This document shows positions 9,162 through 17,595 of a DNA stretch of 64,000 nt, in pieces. The DNA is taken from assembly GCA_024398955.1 (NCBI GenBank), contig JAKSIG010000005.1:38629-102628 (forward strand). Reading direction: 5' to 3'. The notes beneath the pieces are model-generated. The model was not told where the DNA came from, did no database searches, and was given only the letters and a program-made list of their open reading frames with translations. The stretch's first letter is position 1, and each line of letters begins with the position of its first letter. This DNA is from Fibrobacter sp. Lineage in GTDB: Bacteria > Fibrobacterota > Fibrobacteria > Fibrobacterales > Fibrobacteraceae. A program made the position numbers and the translations under genes.

Positions 9162-9176
9162 TTTGCCCTAGTGAAG

Positions 9177-9200
9177 TCCCAGACTTGCACTGGGTTTTTT
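9177..9200 (+). terminator. Hairpin plus T-run just after the sigma-54 promoter
   Basis: Stem CCCAG / CTGGG (9178-9182 and 9190-9194) followed by TTTTTT. It begins only about 6 nt after the expected sigma-54 start. It could end the upstream small gene's transcript, act as an attenuator, or end a very short RNA. Confidence 0.6.
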
Positions 9201-9265
9201 CATTTATTGTGGTTTTTTATAAATTCTGAAGGTCTAAATTACAATTTTTGTTGAAAAGGTCTTAA

Positions 9266-10807
9266 ATGTCTAAACTAGTCGAATCTCTCGCTCTCGTAAA
9301 GAAAACTCTCGCCGAAGTCCGCATGTACAATCAGGCTTCCGCCGTATTGAACTTTGATATGCAGACCATTTGCCCCAAGGAGGGCATGGAAGCCCAGGGT
9401 GCCGTTGACGCCTTCCTGAGCAACAAGGCCTTTATCTTGCAGAAGGAACCTGCTTACATCGAGGCCTGCCAGTACATTTATGACCATCGGGGTGAATTGA
9501 CTGCCGAAGTTTGCAGTAGCGAGGTGGATGCTGAATTTGACCGCTGCCTTGCAGAAAGTCTCCATCGGGACTTTGCCCGCGAAAAGAACATTACTCCCGA
9601 AATGCAGCACGAGCGTTCCCTGGCCTATAACAAGGCCTACGTCAACTGGCTTGAGGCAAAGAAGTCCAAGAACTTTAGCATTTTTGCTCCCAGCCTTGCC
9701 GAAGTCCAGAAGATTCAGGTTCGTGAAGCCAACCTGAACGAAGACCGCAAGGAAACTCCCTACGACACGCTCTTTGATGGCTACGAACGCGAACTGACCT
9801 CCCGCGATCTGGATGACTGCTTCAATGAATGCAAGGAGCGTCTGGTTCCGCTGCTGAAGCGAATCATGGCCAGCAAGAAAAAGATCCGCACCGATTTCTT
9901 GAGCCGCCCCGTTACCGACGAGGCGCAGAAAACTTGTACAAAGTATCTGCTCGAAACTATGGGCTTTGACTTTAACCGCGGAGCCTTTGCTACGACGGAA
10001 CACCCCTTTACTACAGAAATCGGCAAGAACGATATCCGCGTAACGACTCATTACTACCCGGACATGTTCTATTCCAACATCTTCAGCATTATTCACGAAG
10101 GTGGTCACGCCCTTTTTGAACAGAACCAGCCCAAGGAAAACTATAGCCATTATATTGAGTTCAACAAGACCATGGGCATGCACGAGAGTACCAGCCGTTT
10201 TTACGAAAACCGTATTGGTCGCAGTCGCGAATTTATTTCGCTAATTTATCCTAAATGCTGCGAGCTGTTCCCCAATGTGTTCGAAGGCGTTTCCGAAAAC
10301 GAATTCTACGAATCTATGAATACGGTAACGCCAAGCCTGATTCGTACCGAGGCCGACGAATTTACCTACACCTTCCACATCATTATCCGCTACGAAATCG
10401 AAAAGATGATCGTGAATGGGGGAGACAAGGTTGACATTTCTGCCCTGCCCAAACTCTGGAATGACAAGTACCAGGAATACCTGGGGATTCGCCCCGAAAA
10501 TGATGCGGTGGGTATCCTTCAGGATGTGCATTGGACCAGCGGATTCGGGTATTTCCCCACCTACGCACTAGGCAACATGTACAACGCCATGTATTACAAC
10601 AAGATGGCCAGCGAGTTTGATATAAAGTCTGCTGTCCGTTTCGGCGATTTCAACAAGATTAATTCCTGGATGAAGCAGAACGTGTGGGCCCGAGCCGACC
10701 GCGAAGCTCCAAAGACCTGGATTAAGAACATTACCGGCCGTGACTTTACACCTAAGGATTTCCTGGATTATCTTGAAAACAAGTATGGTGAAATTTACGA
10801 ACTTTAG
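9266..10807 (+). CDS. Carboxypeptidase Taq-type metallopeptidase, M32 family
   Basis: 513 aa, the usual length for M32. It contains the zinc motif HEGGH (His277, Glu278, His281) and the family's second motif HESTSRFYEN (His306, Glu307). The end includes 'WTSGFGYFPTYALGNMYNA', also typical. There is no signal peptide, so it is cytoplasmic and probably trims peptides from the C-terminus during protein turnover. ATG 9266 is preceded by a weak AAAGG site. Upstream lies a sigma-54 promoter match at 9145-9161, separated from the gene by a hairpin; an AT-rich region at 9205-9245 could carry an alternative promoter. Confidence 0.9.
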   Translation: MSKLVESLALVKKTLAEVRMYNQASAVLNFDMQTICPKEGMEAQGAVDAFLSNKAFILQKEPAYIEACQYIYDHRGELTAEVCSSEVDAEFDRCLAESLHRDFAREKNITPEMQHERSLAYNKAYVNWLEAKKSKNFSIFAPSLAEVQKIQVREANLNEDRKETPYDTLFDGYERELTSRDLDDCFNECKERLVPLLKRIMASKKKIRTDFLSRPVTDEAQKTCTKYLLETMGFDFNRGAFATTEHPFTTEIGKNDIRVTTHYYPDMFYSNIFSIIHEGGHALFEQNQPKENYSHYIEFNKTMGMHESTSRFYENRIGRSREFISLIYPKCCELFPNVFEGVSENEFYESMNTVTPSLIRTEADEFTYTFHIIIRYEIEKMIVNGGDKVDISALPKLWNDKYQEYLGIRPENDAVGILQDVHWTSGFGYFPTYALGNMYNAMYYNKMASEFDIKSAVRFGDFNKINSWMKQNVWARADREAPKTWIKNITGRDFTPKDFLDYLENKYGEIYEL

Positions 10808-10884
10808 GAAATCCATTTTTTTGAAAAATGAATGTGATTTTCATCAATTTTTATAAAAACAGCTAGTACAGTTGTTTTGCTTTA

Positions 10885-10918
10885 AGCCCTGTTCTCCCGT
10901 GAGAATGGGGCTATTTTC
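10885..10918 (+). terminator. Probable terminator after the M32 gene
   Basis: Interrupted stem AGCCC-TTCTC / GAGAA-GGGCT with a CCGT loop, followed by ATTTT. The T-run is short. Confidence 0.55.
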
Positions 10919-10971
10919 ATTTATCTTTGTGCGCGGATGATTGGGTTCCATTCCAAATGTATGAGGATGTT

Positions 10972-12834
10972 ATGAAAAAATTTTTGGCAATGGGCCTTAT
11001 GACAGCAGGCCTCGCAACAATGGCTTTTGCTGCAAACCGCGTTGGTCCTGTTAGTCAGTATGGTCAGCTTCAGGCTGGCAAGAATGCTCAAGGCAAGGGC
11101 CGTATTTACGGCAGCTGCCCCGCTTATAGTACCTCTGGCAACGAAGTGGCTGTTCAGGGAATGAGCCTTTTCTGGTCCATGACAAAGGATGCCGGCATCA
11201 ACTTCTGGAACGGCGACGTGATCAAGGGCCTGGTAGACAAGCACAAAATCCAGCTGATTCGCGCTCCCATGGGCGTTGATGGCTCCTGGGAAGACGACGT
11301 GGGCAACTACTACACCAATTCCATGCACGAGACTGCCATGAACGCAGTGGTGCAGGCCGCCATCGACAACGACATCTACGTGCTGATCGACTACCATTCC
11401 CATTGCGCAGAAAAGAACACCAGTGGCGCCGCCCAGTTCTTTAGCAAGATGGCCCAGAAGTGGGGCAAGTACGATAACGTAATCTTCGAAATATATAACG
11501 AACCTAAGCATGGTGATTGCAACGAAGAAAATCCTTGGTACGATGCTGCAGAAGCAAAGAATTACTGGAAATCTAACATCTATCCCTATGCAAATGCCGT
11601 CATTTCTGAGATTCGTAAATATTCCGACAACCTGGTCGTTGTTGGTACGCCATATTACGATCAGTACGTAGATGCTGCGGCCGTTCAGCCTATTAACGAC
11701 AAGAATGTTGCCTATACATTTCATTATTACGCAGGTGAAGAAGTCCAGAATTCCGAATGGACTCACAAGGTTGATGGCCTTGGCAAGAATCCCGAAAATA
11801 TGATGAACAAGGGTTACTCTGTGTTCGTTACGGAATGGGGTAACTCTGGTCCTAGTGGTGATGGCGGCTTTACTAAAAGCTACAGCGCAGCCTGGTACAA
11901 CTGGATGAAACAGAACCAGCTTTCTGGCGCCAACTGGTCCGTTTCTAACAAGGCCGAAACCGCTTCCTACTTTAATACAGGCGTTTCCGCAAGTACCCCA
12001 TCAAGCCAGTGGAGCTACACCGAAAGCGGCGAATGGACTAATACCAATGTTTTTGCCGGTTTGCCGTCTACCTACAAGGCCTGCAATGGCTCTACTCCGG
12101 TGGTAACCTCGTCTAGCTCCACACAGTCGTCTTCTAGTGTGGTAAGGTCTTCTAGCTCTGTTTACGTTTCTTCTAGCTCGGTACAGCCGATCTTGTCTAG
12201 CTCTAGCCAGCAAGTCCTGAGTTCAAGCAGCGTTCAGCAGCCGTCTTCTAGCGCAACTATCGCTGGCAATGTTAAGGTTTCTGGCAGCCTGAACCAGACT
12301 GTGGCACAGAACGGTTCCTTCCAGACCATTACCTTCGAAAATGTGACTTCCTATAGCCGCGATTCCTGGAATCTCCACTTCCTGAATGTTCCGCAGCAGG
12401 CTGAAAATGGAAAGGTTGTCATTTCCGGTTCTATTCCTGAATATGCAGAAGTGGGCGAAAAGACCGAAACCTTGACCATTAACGGTCAGAAGGTGACCAT
12501 TTCGCTGAATGTGCTGCCTAAGGGTTCTGAAATTCCTTCTAGCAGTTCGCAGGCTGTTGAATCCAGTGACTCCCAGGGTCCTGTAAGTTCCGGAACGACT
12601 TCTATTGCGGCTGTCCAGCAGAGTTCTCTGAAGGTGACCGTTTCGAATCGCTCCCTGAATGTTGCTGGTGTCGCCTCTGCCGAAGTGGATGTGTTCGATT
12701 TCCAGGGCCGCCCAATGACTCGTTTAAGGAATGTCTCTGGCTTTGTAGACCTTTCTCGAATTCCCAATGGAAACTACATTGTTAGGGTTCGCGCAGGTTC
12801 TATGAACCTTACAAGAAAAATCAGTCTTCAATAA
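10972..12834 (+). CDS. Secreted endoglucanase, glycoside hydrolase family 5
   Basis: 620 aa. Signal peptide (MKKFLAMGLMTAGLATMAFA). The GH5 domain spans residues ~25-360 with 'IQLIRAPMGVDG', 'VLIDYHSH', the acid/base glutamate in FEIYNEP (Glu177) and the nucleophile in VTEWG (Glu288). Both catalytic residues are present. It should hydrolyse internal beta-1,4 bonds in cellulose or related glucans. A Ser-rich linker (about 379-430) leads to an unassigned beta domain (436-522), a second short Ser-rich linker, and a C-terminal sorting-type domain (VFDFQGRPMT ... GNYIVRVRAG) as in the lyase at the window start. I chose ATG 10972: it begins the signal peptide and has GAGGAT upstream; the frame's earlier start at 10927 adds no plausible sequence. 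Confidence 0.92.
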   Translation: MKKFLAMGLMTAGLATMAFAANRVGPVSQYGQLQAGKNAQGKGRIYGSCPAYSTSGNEVAVQGMSLFWSMTKDAGINFWNGDVIKGLVDKHKIQLIRAPMGVDGSWEDDVGNYYTNSMHETAMNAVVQAAIDNDIYVLIDYHSHCAEKNTSGAAQFFSKMAQKWGKYDNVIFEIYNEPKHGDCNEENPWYDAAEAKNYWKSNIYPYANAVISEIRKYSDNLVVVGTPYYDQYVDAAAVQPINDKNVAYTFHYYAGEEVQNSEWTHKVDGLGKNPENMMNKGYSVFVTEWGNSGPSGDGGFTKSYSAAWYNWMKQNQLSGANWSVSNKAETASYFNTGVSASTPSSQWSYTESGEWTNTNVFAGLPSTYKACNGSTPVVTSSSSTQSSSSVVRSSSSVYVSSSSVQPILSSSSQQVLSSSSVQQPSSSATIAGNVKVSGSLNQTVAQNGSFQTITFENVTSYSRDSWNLHFLNVPQQAENGKVVISGSIPEYAEVGEKTETLTINGQKVTISLNVLPKGSEIPSSSSQAVESSDSQGPVSSGTTSIAAVQQSSLKVTVSNRSLNVAGVASAEVDVFDFQGRPMTRLRNVSGFVDLSRIPNGNYIVRVRAGSMNLTRKISLQ

Positions 12835-12845
12835 GAAATAAGGAT

Positions 12846-12868
12846 GGCACCCGAAAGGGTGCCTTTCT
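12846..12868 (+). terminator. Rho-independent terminator
   Basis: Stem GGCACCC / GGGTGCC with a GAAA loop, followed by a T-rich tail (TTTCTGTTT). Confidence 0.8.
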
Positions 12869-12872
12869 GTTT

Positions 12873-12898
12873 CGTAACTTGTTGAGTGTCAATGCGTT
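12873..12898 (+). promoter_or_regulatory. Shared site CGTAACTTGTTGA-N3-TCAA before glyA
   Basis: The 13-mer CGTAACTTGTTGA followed by N3-TCAA recurs at 23397-23416, between tamB and radA. Here CGTAAC and GTTACG also form an inverted repeat. Exact reuse in two unrelated intergenic regions suggests a protein-binding site; function unknown. Confidence 0.4.
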
Positions 12899-13008
12899 AC
12901 GAATTGCAGGAATCGAAAATTGCCGAAAATGAGCAAAAAACGGCAAAAATCTTTAAAAAACGACCTTAAAATACTATCTTTGCTTTTGTAAACTTCAAGG
13001 AGCTACTA

Positions 13009-14292
13009 ATGCTTAAATCTACTCTGCAACAGACTGATAAGGCAATCTTCGACATCATCCAGGAAGAAGCCGAACGTCAGGAATATGGCATCGAACTGAT
13101 CGCCTCCGAAAACTACACCTCCAAGGCCGTCATGGAAGCTATGGGTTCCGTGCTGACCAACAAGTACAGCGAAGGCTACGTTGGCAAGCGCTACTACGGT
13201 GGTAACGAAGTGATCGACAAGATGGAAGCTCTCGCCATCGAACGCTGCAAGCAGCTCTTTGGTTGCGACCACGCAAACATCCAGCCCCTTTCCGGTTCTC
13301 CGGCAAACGCTGCTGTTTACATGGGCGTCCTCAAGCCGGGTGACAAGGTCCTTGGCCTCAAGCTGGACCACGGTGGACATCTTTCTCACGGCCATCCGGT
13401 GAACTTCTCCGGTATGCTCTACAACTTCGTCCAGTACGAAGTGGATAAGGAAACTGGCCGCATCGACATGGACAAGGTCCGTGAAATCGCTCTCCGCGAA
13501 AAGCCCCGCATGATCCTCGCTGGCTTCTCTGCATACAGCCGCAACCTTGACTGGAAGAAGTTCAAGGAAATCGCCGACGAAGTTGGCGCTCTCACCATGG
13601 CTGACATTTCTCACGTTGCTGGCCTCATCGCTGGTAAGGCAATCGAATCTCCGGTTCCTTACTTCGATATCGTCACCACCACCACCCATAAGACTCTCCG
13701 CGGTCCCCGTTCTGCAATCATCATGTGCAAGGACAAGATGATCAAGAAGATCGTCAAGGGCGAAGAAAAGGAAGTCTCCCTGCCCAAGGCAATCGACGCA
13801 GGTCTGTTCCCGGGTATGCAGGGTGGTCCCCATGACCACATCAACGCTGGTAAGGCTGTTGCCTTCCTGGAAGCTCTCCAGCCGGAATTCCAGACCTATG
13901 CCCAGAACATCATCAAGAACGCAAAGGCTATGGCCGACGAACTGATGAAGCTTGGCTACAAGATCATTTCCGACGGTACCGACAACCACCTCATGGTTGT
14001 GGACATGACTTCCAAGGGTATCGGCGGTAAGGATGCCGAAATCGCAATGGAAAAGGTTGGCATCTCCTGCAGCCGTTCTACCATTCCGTTCGACACTCGT
14101 AAGCCCATGGATCCGTCCGGCGTACGTCTTGGCACCGCTGCCATCACTACCCGCGGCTTCGACGAAAATGATTCCCGCCTGGTAGCTCAGATCATCGACC
14201 GTTGCATCCAGAACAAGGACAACGAAGAAGGCCTGAAGGCTATCCGTCAGGAAATCATCGAACTCTGCAAGAAGCACCCGCTTTATAAGTAA
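13009..14292 (+). CDS. glyA: Serine hydroxymethyltransferase
   Basis: 427 aa, the full usual length. The enzyme converts serine and tetrahydrofolate to glycine and 5,10-methylene-tetrahydrofolate, the main source of one-carbon units. Visible hallmarks are 'ELIASENYTSKAVMEAMGS' at the start, 'NKYSEGYVGKRYYGG', 'NIQPLSGSPAN', 'DHGGHLSHG', and the PLP lysine in TTTTHKTLRGPR (Lys228). A clear ribosome site AAGGAG lies 7 bases before ATG 13009. Codon use is strongly biased to C-ending codons, as expected of a highly expressed gene. Monocistronic: terminators lie on both sides. Confidence 0.98.
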   Translation: MLKSTLQQTDKAIFDIIQEEAERQEYGIELIASENYTSKAVMEAMGSVLTNKYSEGYVGKRYYGGNEVIDKMEALAIERCKQLFGCDHANIQPLSGSPANAAVYMGVLKPGDKVLGLKLDHGGHLSHGHPVNFSGMLYNFVQYEVDKETGRIDMDKVREIALREKPRMILAGFSAYSRNLDWKKFKEIADEVGALTMADISHVAGLIAGKAIESPVPYFDIVTTTTHKTLRGPRSAIIMCKDKMIKKIVKGEEKEVSLPKAIDAGLFPGMQGGPHDHINAGKAVAFLEALQPEFQTYAQNIIKNAKAMADELMKLGYKIISDGTDNHLMVVDMTSKGIGGKDAEIAMEKVGISCSRSTIPFDTRKPMDPSGVRLGTAAITTRGFDENDSRLVAQIIDRCIQNKDNEEGLKAIRQEIIELCKKHPLYK

Positions 14293-14332
14293 GGCAAGCT
14301 TCGCGCGAAGAGCGCTAGTAAGCGCTAAAAAG

Positions 14333-14358
14333 ACCGTCGGAACAAACCGGCGGTTTTT
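14333..14358 (+). terminator. Rho-independent terminator
   Basis: Stem ACCGTCGG / CCGGCGGT (one G-T pair) and six Ts. Two extra small hairpins precede it (around 14297-14328: CTTCGCGCGAAG and AGCGCTAGTAAGCGCT). Confidence 0.8.
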
Positions 14359-14447
14359 TATTGTACTTTTGCATCACGACTATTAATTTCACATGATACA
14401 AAAGTTAAATTAAGTGATATAAAGACAAAAGGGGTTGGAGGTTTTTT

Positions 14448-16655
14448 ATGAACGTGCTTAAAATATTGATTCCGTTTTCAGTAGCGGCAGCCTTGTTGGC
14501 TTGCTCCGATGATGCTACGTCTAATGCTACGGAGGATAAAGAAGATCTTTCTTCTCTGGAGAGTGTGTCTTCGGCTGATGATGTTTCGTCATCAAGCGTC
14601 TCGGATGAGGCTGTTGTATCAAGTTCTTTGGAATCGCAGCTTTCTTCGTCTTCTGTAGTTCCTGATACGGCGCGTTTTGATGCCGATGGAAAAATAGGGG
14701 AGTTTACAGATTCTCGTGACGGTCATGTCTATAAGATTGTAAAAATCGGTGATCAGGTTTGGATGGCTGAAAACTTGACTTACGGTCATGAGGAAGTGAC
14801 CCGTTGCGGAACCCCCGCTACGGATGGCTATGACGATTGCATGGCCGTCTATGGCGAACGTTGCTGGTGGTATAGCTGGGCGGAGACCATGGATTCAGCT
14901 TCTACGGGATGCGGCAATGGCCCATTTGTTGTTGATGGCCAGGAGTTTAGTGCTTGTCCTGTTCCAAAGCCTGTTCAGGGCATTTGCCCTGCGGGTTGGC
15001 ATTTGCCTTCTGTTGAAGAATATGAAACACTGATTGATTTTGTGGGTGGCGCTTCTGTAGCTGGAGAAAAACTGAAATCCACATCTGGATGGAATGGTGT
15101 TGGAAATGGTACCGACGCCTACGGCTTCAATGCGTTGCCATCCTCGAACAATCGCTTTGCAACGTCTGATGTAAAAAATAATGGAGAAGTGGTTTATGTA
15201 GAGCTGAGCCATGAGAGTCGTTGGGCCAAATTATGGAGTGGAGACAGAAAATTCTTCAAGGATTTCTCTGTTCGCTGCGTCATGGGGCAAGGACATGATG
15301 CTTCTGATATTGTCATTCCTGAAATTCCTAAGGAAACCTATACCGGCGATTACGGAACTTTTGTGGATTCGCGCGATGGCAGAACGTACAAGACAGTAGA
15401 AATCGGAAATCAAACATGGATGGCTGAAAATCTGAATTACATCTACGACGAAGAGCTAAGTTATGGGTGTACCGTGGGCGAGGGCGTAGATTGCAATGGT
15501 AATGGACTTTATTACTCCTACGATGAGGCTTTGGACTCAAAAAGAACGAATTGCTCTGTTGAAAATTTGACGGGGGATGATTTCTATACAAATTGCGGAG
15601 TTGCCTTGCCCATGCAGGGCGTTTGCCCCGATGGCTGGCACTTGCCCTCCAAGGATGAGTGGATGACTCTTGTGGCCTATGTGACGGGCTATGAATCTGG
15701 TGACGTTCTCCACGGCAGCAAGGATGCTGGCTATCTGCTGAAATCCTCAAAGGAATGGCCTGCTGGTTCTGCGGGAGTCAATGCCTTTGGCTTTTCTGCG
15801 TTGCCTGTAGAAGGCCAACAAGATAGGATTTATGCAGATTACAATGATTCATTTGAAGTTTGCTTCTGGGCAGGTTCTATCACCGGATATCAGCTTTGGC
15901 TTGCTCATGACTTCTTCTGTATTGATGGAAAATCGACGTATGTAAAAACGTACATGGTTGATGGCTTTGAAACAGCTGCGCCTGTCCGCTGCGTCAAGGG
16001 CGAAGGCAACATCAAGTGGCAAAAAGAATTGAACTCTTCCTCTTCCGCGATAATTTCCTCTTCTAGCGTGAGTTACGGGCAATTGACGGATGAACGTGAT
16101 GGCAACGTCTATAAGACGGTAAAGATTAATGACCGCGTCTGGATGGCTGAGAACTTGAAGTATAAGGTTGCTGATGGCAAAAGTTTCTGCAACTGCGGTG
16201 ATACCACATCTTGCGATGGCTGGGGCTTGCTCTATACGATGAATGCTGCAAAGGATTCTTCTCTTTGCCCTGTCGGCTGGCATGTTCCCTCAAAGACAGA
16301 AATGGATAAGCTTGTATATGAAGTAAATGGTTTTGGCAAAACTGATGTGATGCTGAGATCCAAGGATGGCTGGCGGACTGTTGCGGATAGCTATCTTCGC
16401 GGAACAGATGACTTTGGTTTTGGTGCTGTTCCTGCAGGAATTTTGTGGATGCCCATGGATGACTATTATGAGGAAACCTCATACTGTGGAACTCTTCCGG
16501 ATGATGAAAGTGAATATGCCGCCTTCTGGACTTCCGATGGTTCGCTCATGGGTATTGCAGTTAACTATAGTTCCGAAATGATAAAGTATACGGATCCAAG
16601 TGAACTTAATGAGGGCGAATTTGCGTTCTCCGTCCGTTGCGTCCAGAATGAGTAA
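14448..16655 (+). CDS. Lipoprotein with three FISUMP domains
   Basis: 735 aa. Lipobox LLAC (Cys near residue 19) and a Ser-rich stalk (residues ~28-72). Three TIGR02145/PF09603 domains follow, each opening with the same pattern: 'DSRDGHVYKIVKIGDQVWMAENL' type at ~85, ~302 and ~545. Each has a Cys-rich middle, a 'GWHLPS' motif and an end reading 'VRCV'. Short Ser-rich linkers join domains two and three. The fold is thought to be C-type-lectin-like, so surface ligand binding is plausible, but the role is unknown. It differs from the island paralogs in having no collagen-like tract and no conserved core. Confidence 0.85.
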   Translation: MNVLKILIPFSVAAALLACSDDATSNATEDKEDLSSLESVSSADDVSSSSVSDEAVVSSSLESQLSSSSVVPDTARFDADGKIGEFTDSRDGHVYKIVKIGDQVWMAENLTYGHEEVTRCGTPATDGYDDCMAVYGERCWWYSWAETMDSASTGCGNGPFVVDGQEFSACPVPKPVQGICPAGWHLPSVEEYETLIDFVGGASVAGEKLKSTSGWNGVGNGTDAYGFNALPSSNNRFATSDVKNNGEVVYVELSHESRWAKLWSGDRKFFKDFSVRCVMGQGHDASDIVIPEIPKETYTGDYGTFVDSRDGRTYKTVEIGNQTWMAENLNYIYDEELSYGCTVGEGVDCNGNGLYYSYDEALDSKRTNCSVENLTGDDFYTNCGVALPMQGVCPDGWHLPSKDEWMTLVAYVTGYESGDVLHGSKDAGYLLKSSKEWPAGSAGVNAFGFSALPVEGQQDRIYADYNDSFEVCFWAGSITGYQLWLAHDFFCIDGKSTYVKTYMVDGFETAAPVRCVKGEGNIKWQKELNSSSSAIISSSSVSYGQLTDERDGNVYKTVKINDRVWMAENLKYKVADGKSFCNCGDTTSCDGWGLLYTMNAAKDSSLCPVGWHVPSKTEMDKLVYEVNGFGKTDVMLRSKDGWRTVADSYLRGTDDFGFGAVPAGILWMPMDDYYEETSYCGTLPDDESEYAAFWTSDGSLMGIAVNYSSEMIKYTDPSELNEGEFAFSVRCVQNE

Positions 16656-16730
16656 AATTGTAAATACCTCTTGTTGTGCGGATGCCGAATTCGTTACATT
16701 AATTGCGCAGAAATCAATCAGTGCAATTTC

Positions 16731-16736
16731 TATATT
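16731..16736 (+). promoter_or_regulatory. TATATT box 6 bp before the ABC ATPase start
   Basis: TATATT is followed by six bases and ATG 16743. There is no Shine-Dalgarno sequence. If it is the -10 box, the transcript is leaderless. Confidence 0.5.
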
Positions 16737-16742
16737 CAAAGT

Positions 16743-17573
16743 ATGAATGCGATTCAGTTAGACAAAGTTTCTTTCAGATATCCAGTTTCTAGTAACTGGG
16801 CTTTGTCTGACGTGACCTTGTCTATTCCTGAAGGGAGTTTCTTTGCTTTGCTGGGACCCAATGGGGCGGGGAAGACTACGATGCTTCGCTTGCTTTGTGG
16901 ACGTTTTGCTGCCTTTACTGGTTCCGTAGAAATTGCAGAGTCCCTTTGCGGGGCCAATGGATTCCTTGATCCGCGATTTTATGGCATTCTTCTTGAAAAT
17001 CCCGGAGTATACCCAAAGTTATCTATCGAAGAATACGTGAACTATTTTGCGGGATTCTTTGGCCTTGATGGTTCTGTTATTCGTGAACGAATGGCGGCCC
17101 TTTCAAAGTCTCTGGAACTGCCTGCGCTGTCCACGAAAATGTCTGCCTTGTCGTTGGGAAACCGCCAGAAGGTTCAGATCCTTCGGGCCATGATTCATCG
17201 CCCGAAGCTGCTGATTCTAGATGAACCAGTGGCGAACCTGGATCCTGCAGCTCGTGAATCCGTCTGGCGGCTGATTGCGGATTGGCGTAAGCAAGATGGC
17301 GGAACCGCAATTGTCTGCTCTCATATTCTTGCAGAAATGGAACAAGAAGCTACAGACTTTGCCATCATTAATCGCGGATGCGTTCTTCGCGCGGGCGCAG
17401 TTTCAGAAAACCTTTCCAACGGTTCTCGAAACAATAAGCACTTTGATTTGTCTTTTGACCAGGATGTTTCCGAAGATCAAATCAGGCTGGCTCTGGAATC
17501 CGCAGGCCTGTCAAATGCCATTGTAAAATCAAGAAATTCGACGCTCTCTGATTTGTACAGAGAGACCGTTTAG
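16743..17573 (+). CDS. ABC transporter ATP-binding protein
   Basis: 276 aa. Walker A GPNGAGKTT (about residues 38-46), a signature-like 'ALSLGNRQKVQI' near 137-148, Walker B LLILDEPVANLDP (about 154-166) and an H-loop 'IVCSHILAEME'. This is the profile of ABC-2 type exporters (drug, polysaccharide or lantibiotic immunity type). The signature deviates from LSGGQ (LSLGN). The last ~60 residues are divergent. No permease lies on either side, so the partner must be elsewhere. I chose ATG 16743 over the upstream start at 16671, because the ABC fold begins there and a TATATT box sits 6 bp before it. Confidence 0.85.
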   Translation: MNAIQLDKVSFRYPVSSNWALSDVTLSIPEGSFFALLGPNGAGKTTMLRLLCGRFAAFTGSVEIAESLCGANGFLDPRFYGILLENPGVYPKLSIEEYVNYFAGFFGLDGSVIRERMAALSKSLELPALSTKMSALSLGNRQKVQILRAMIHRPKLLILDEPVANLDPAARESVWRLIADWRKQDGGTAIVCSHILAEMEQEATDFAIINRGCVLRAGAVSENLSNGSRNNKHFDLSFDQDVSEDQIRLALESAGLSNAIVKSRNSTLSDLYRETV

Positions 17574-17595
17574 CTTTTACAGTAAAATTGAGAAC

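Noticed and set aside
13006..14277. 423-codon open frame antisense to glyA
   Set aside because: It is the mirror of a strongly biased gene; glyA on the plus strand has full family resemblance, a ribosome site and a terminator. The antisense translation has no recognisable features.
17544..17564. CTCTCTG / CAGAGAG hairpin at the end of the ABC ATPase gene as terminator
   Set aside because: It lies inside the coding sequence and no T-run follows.
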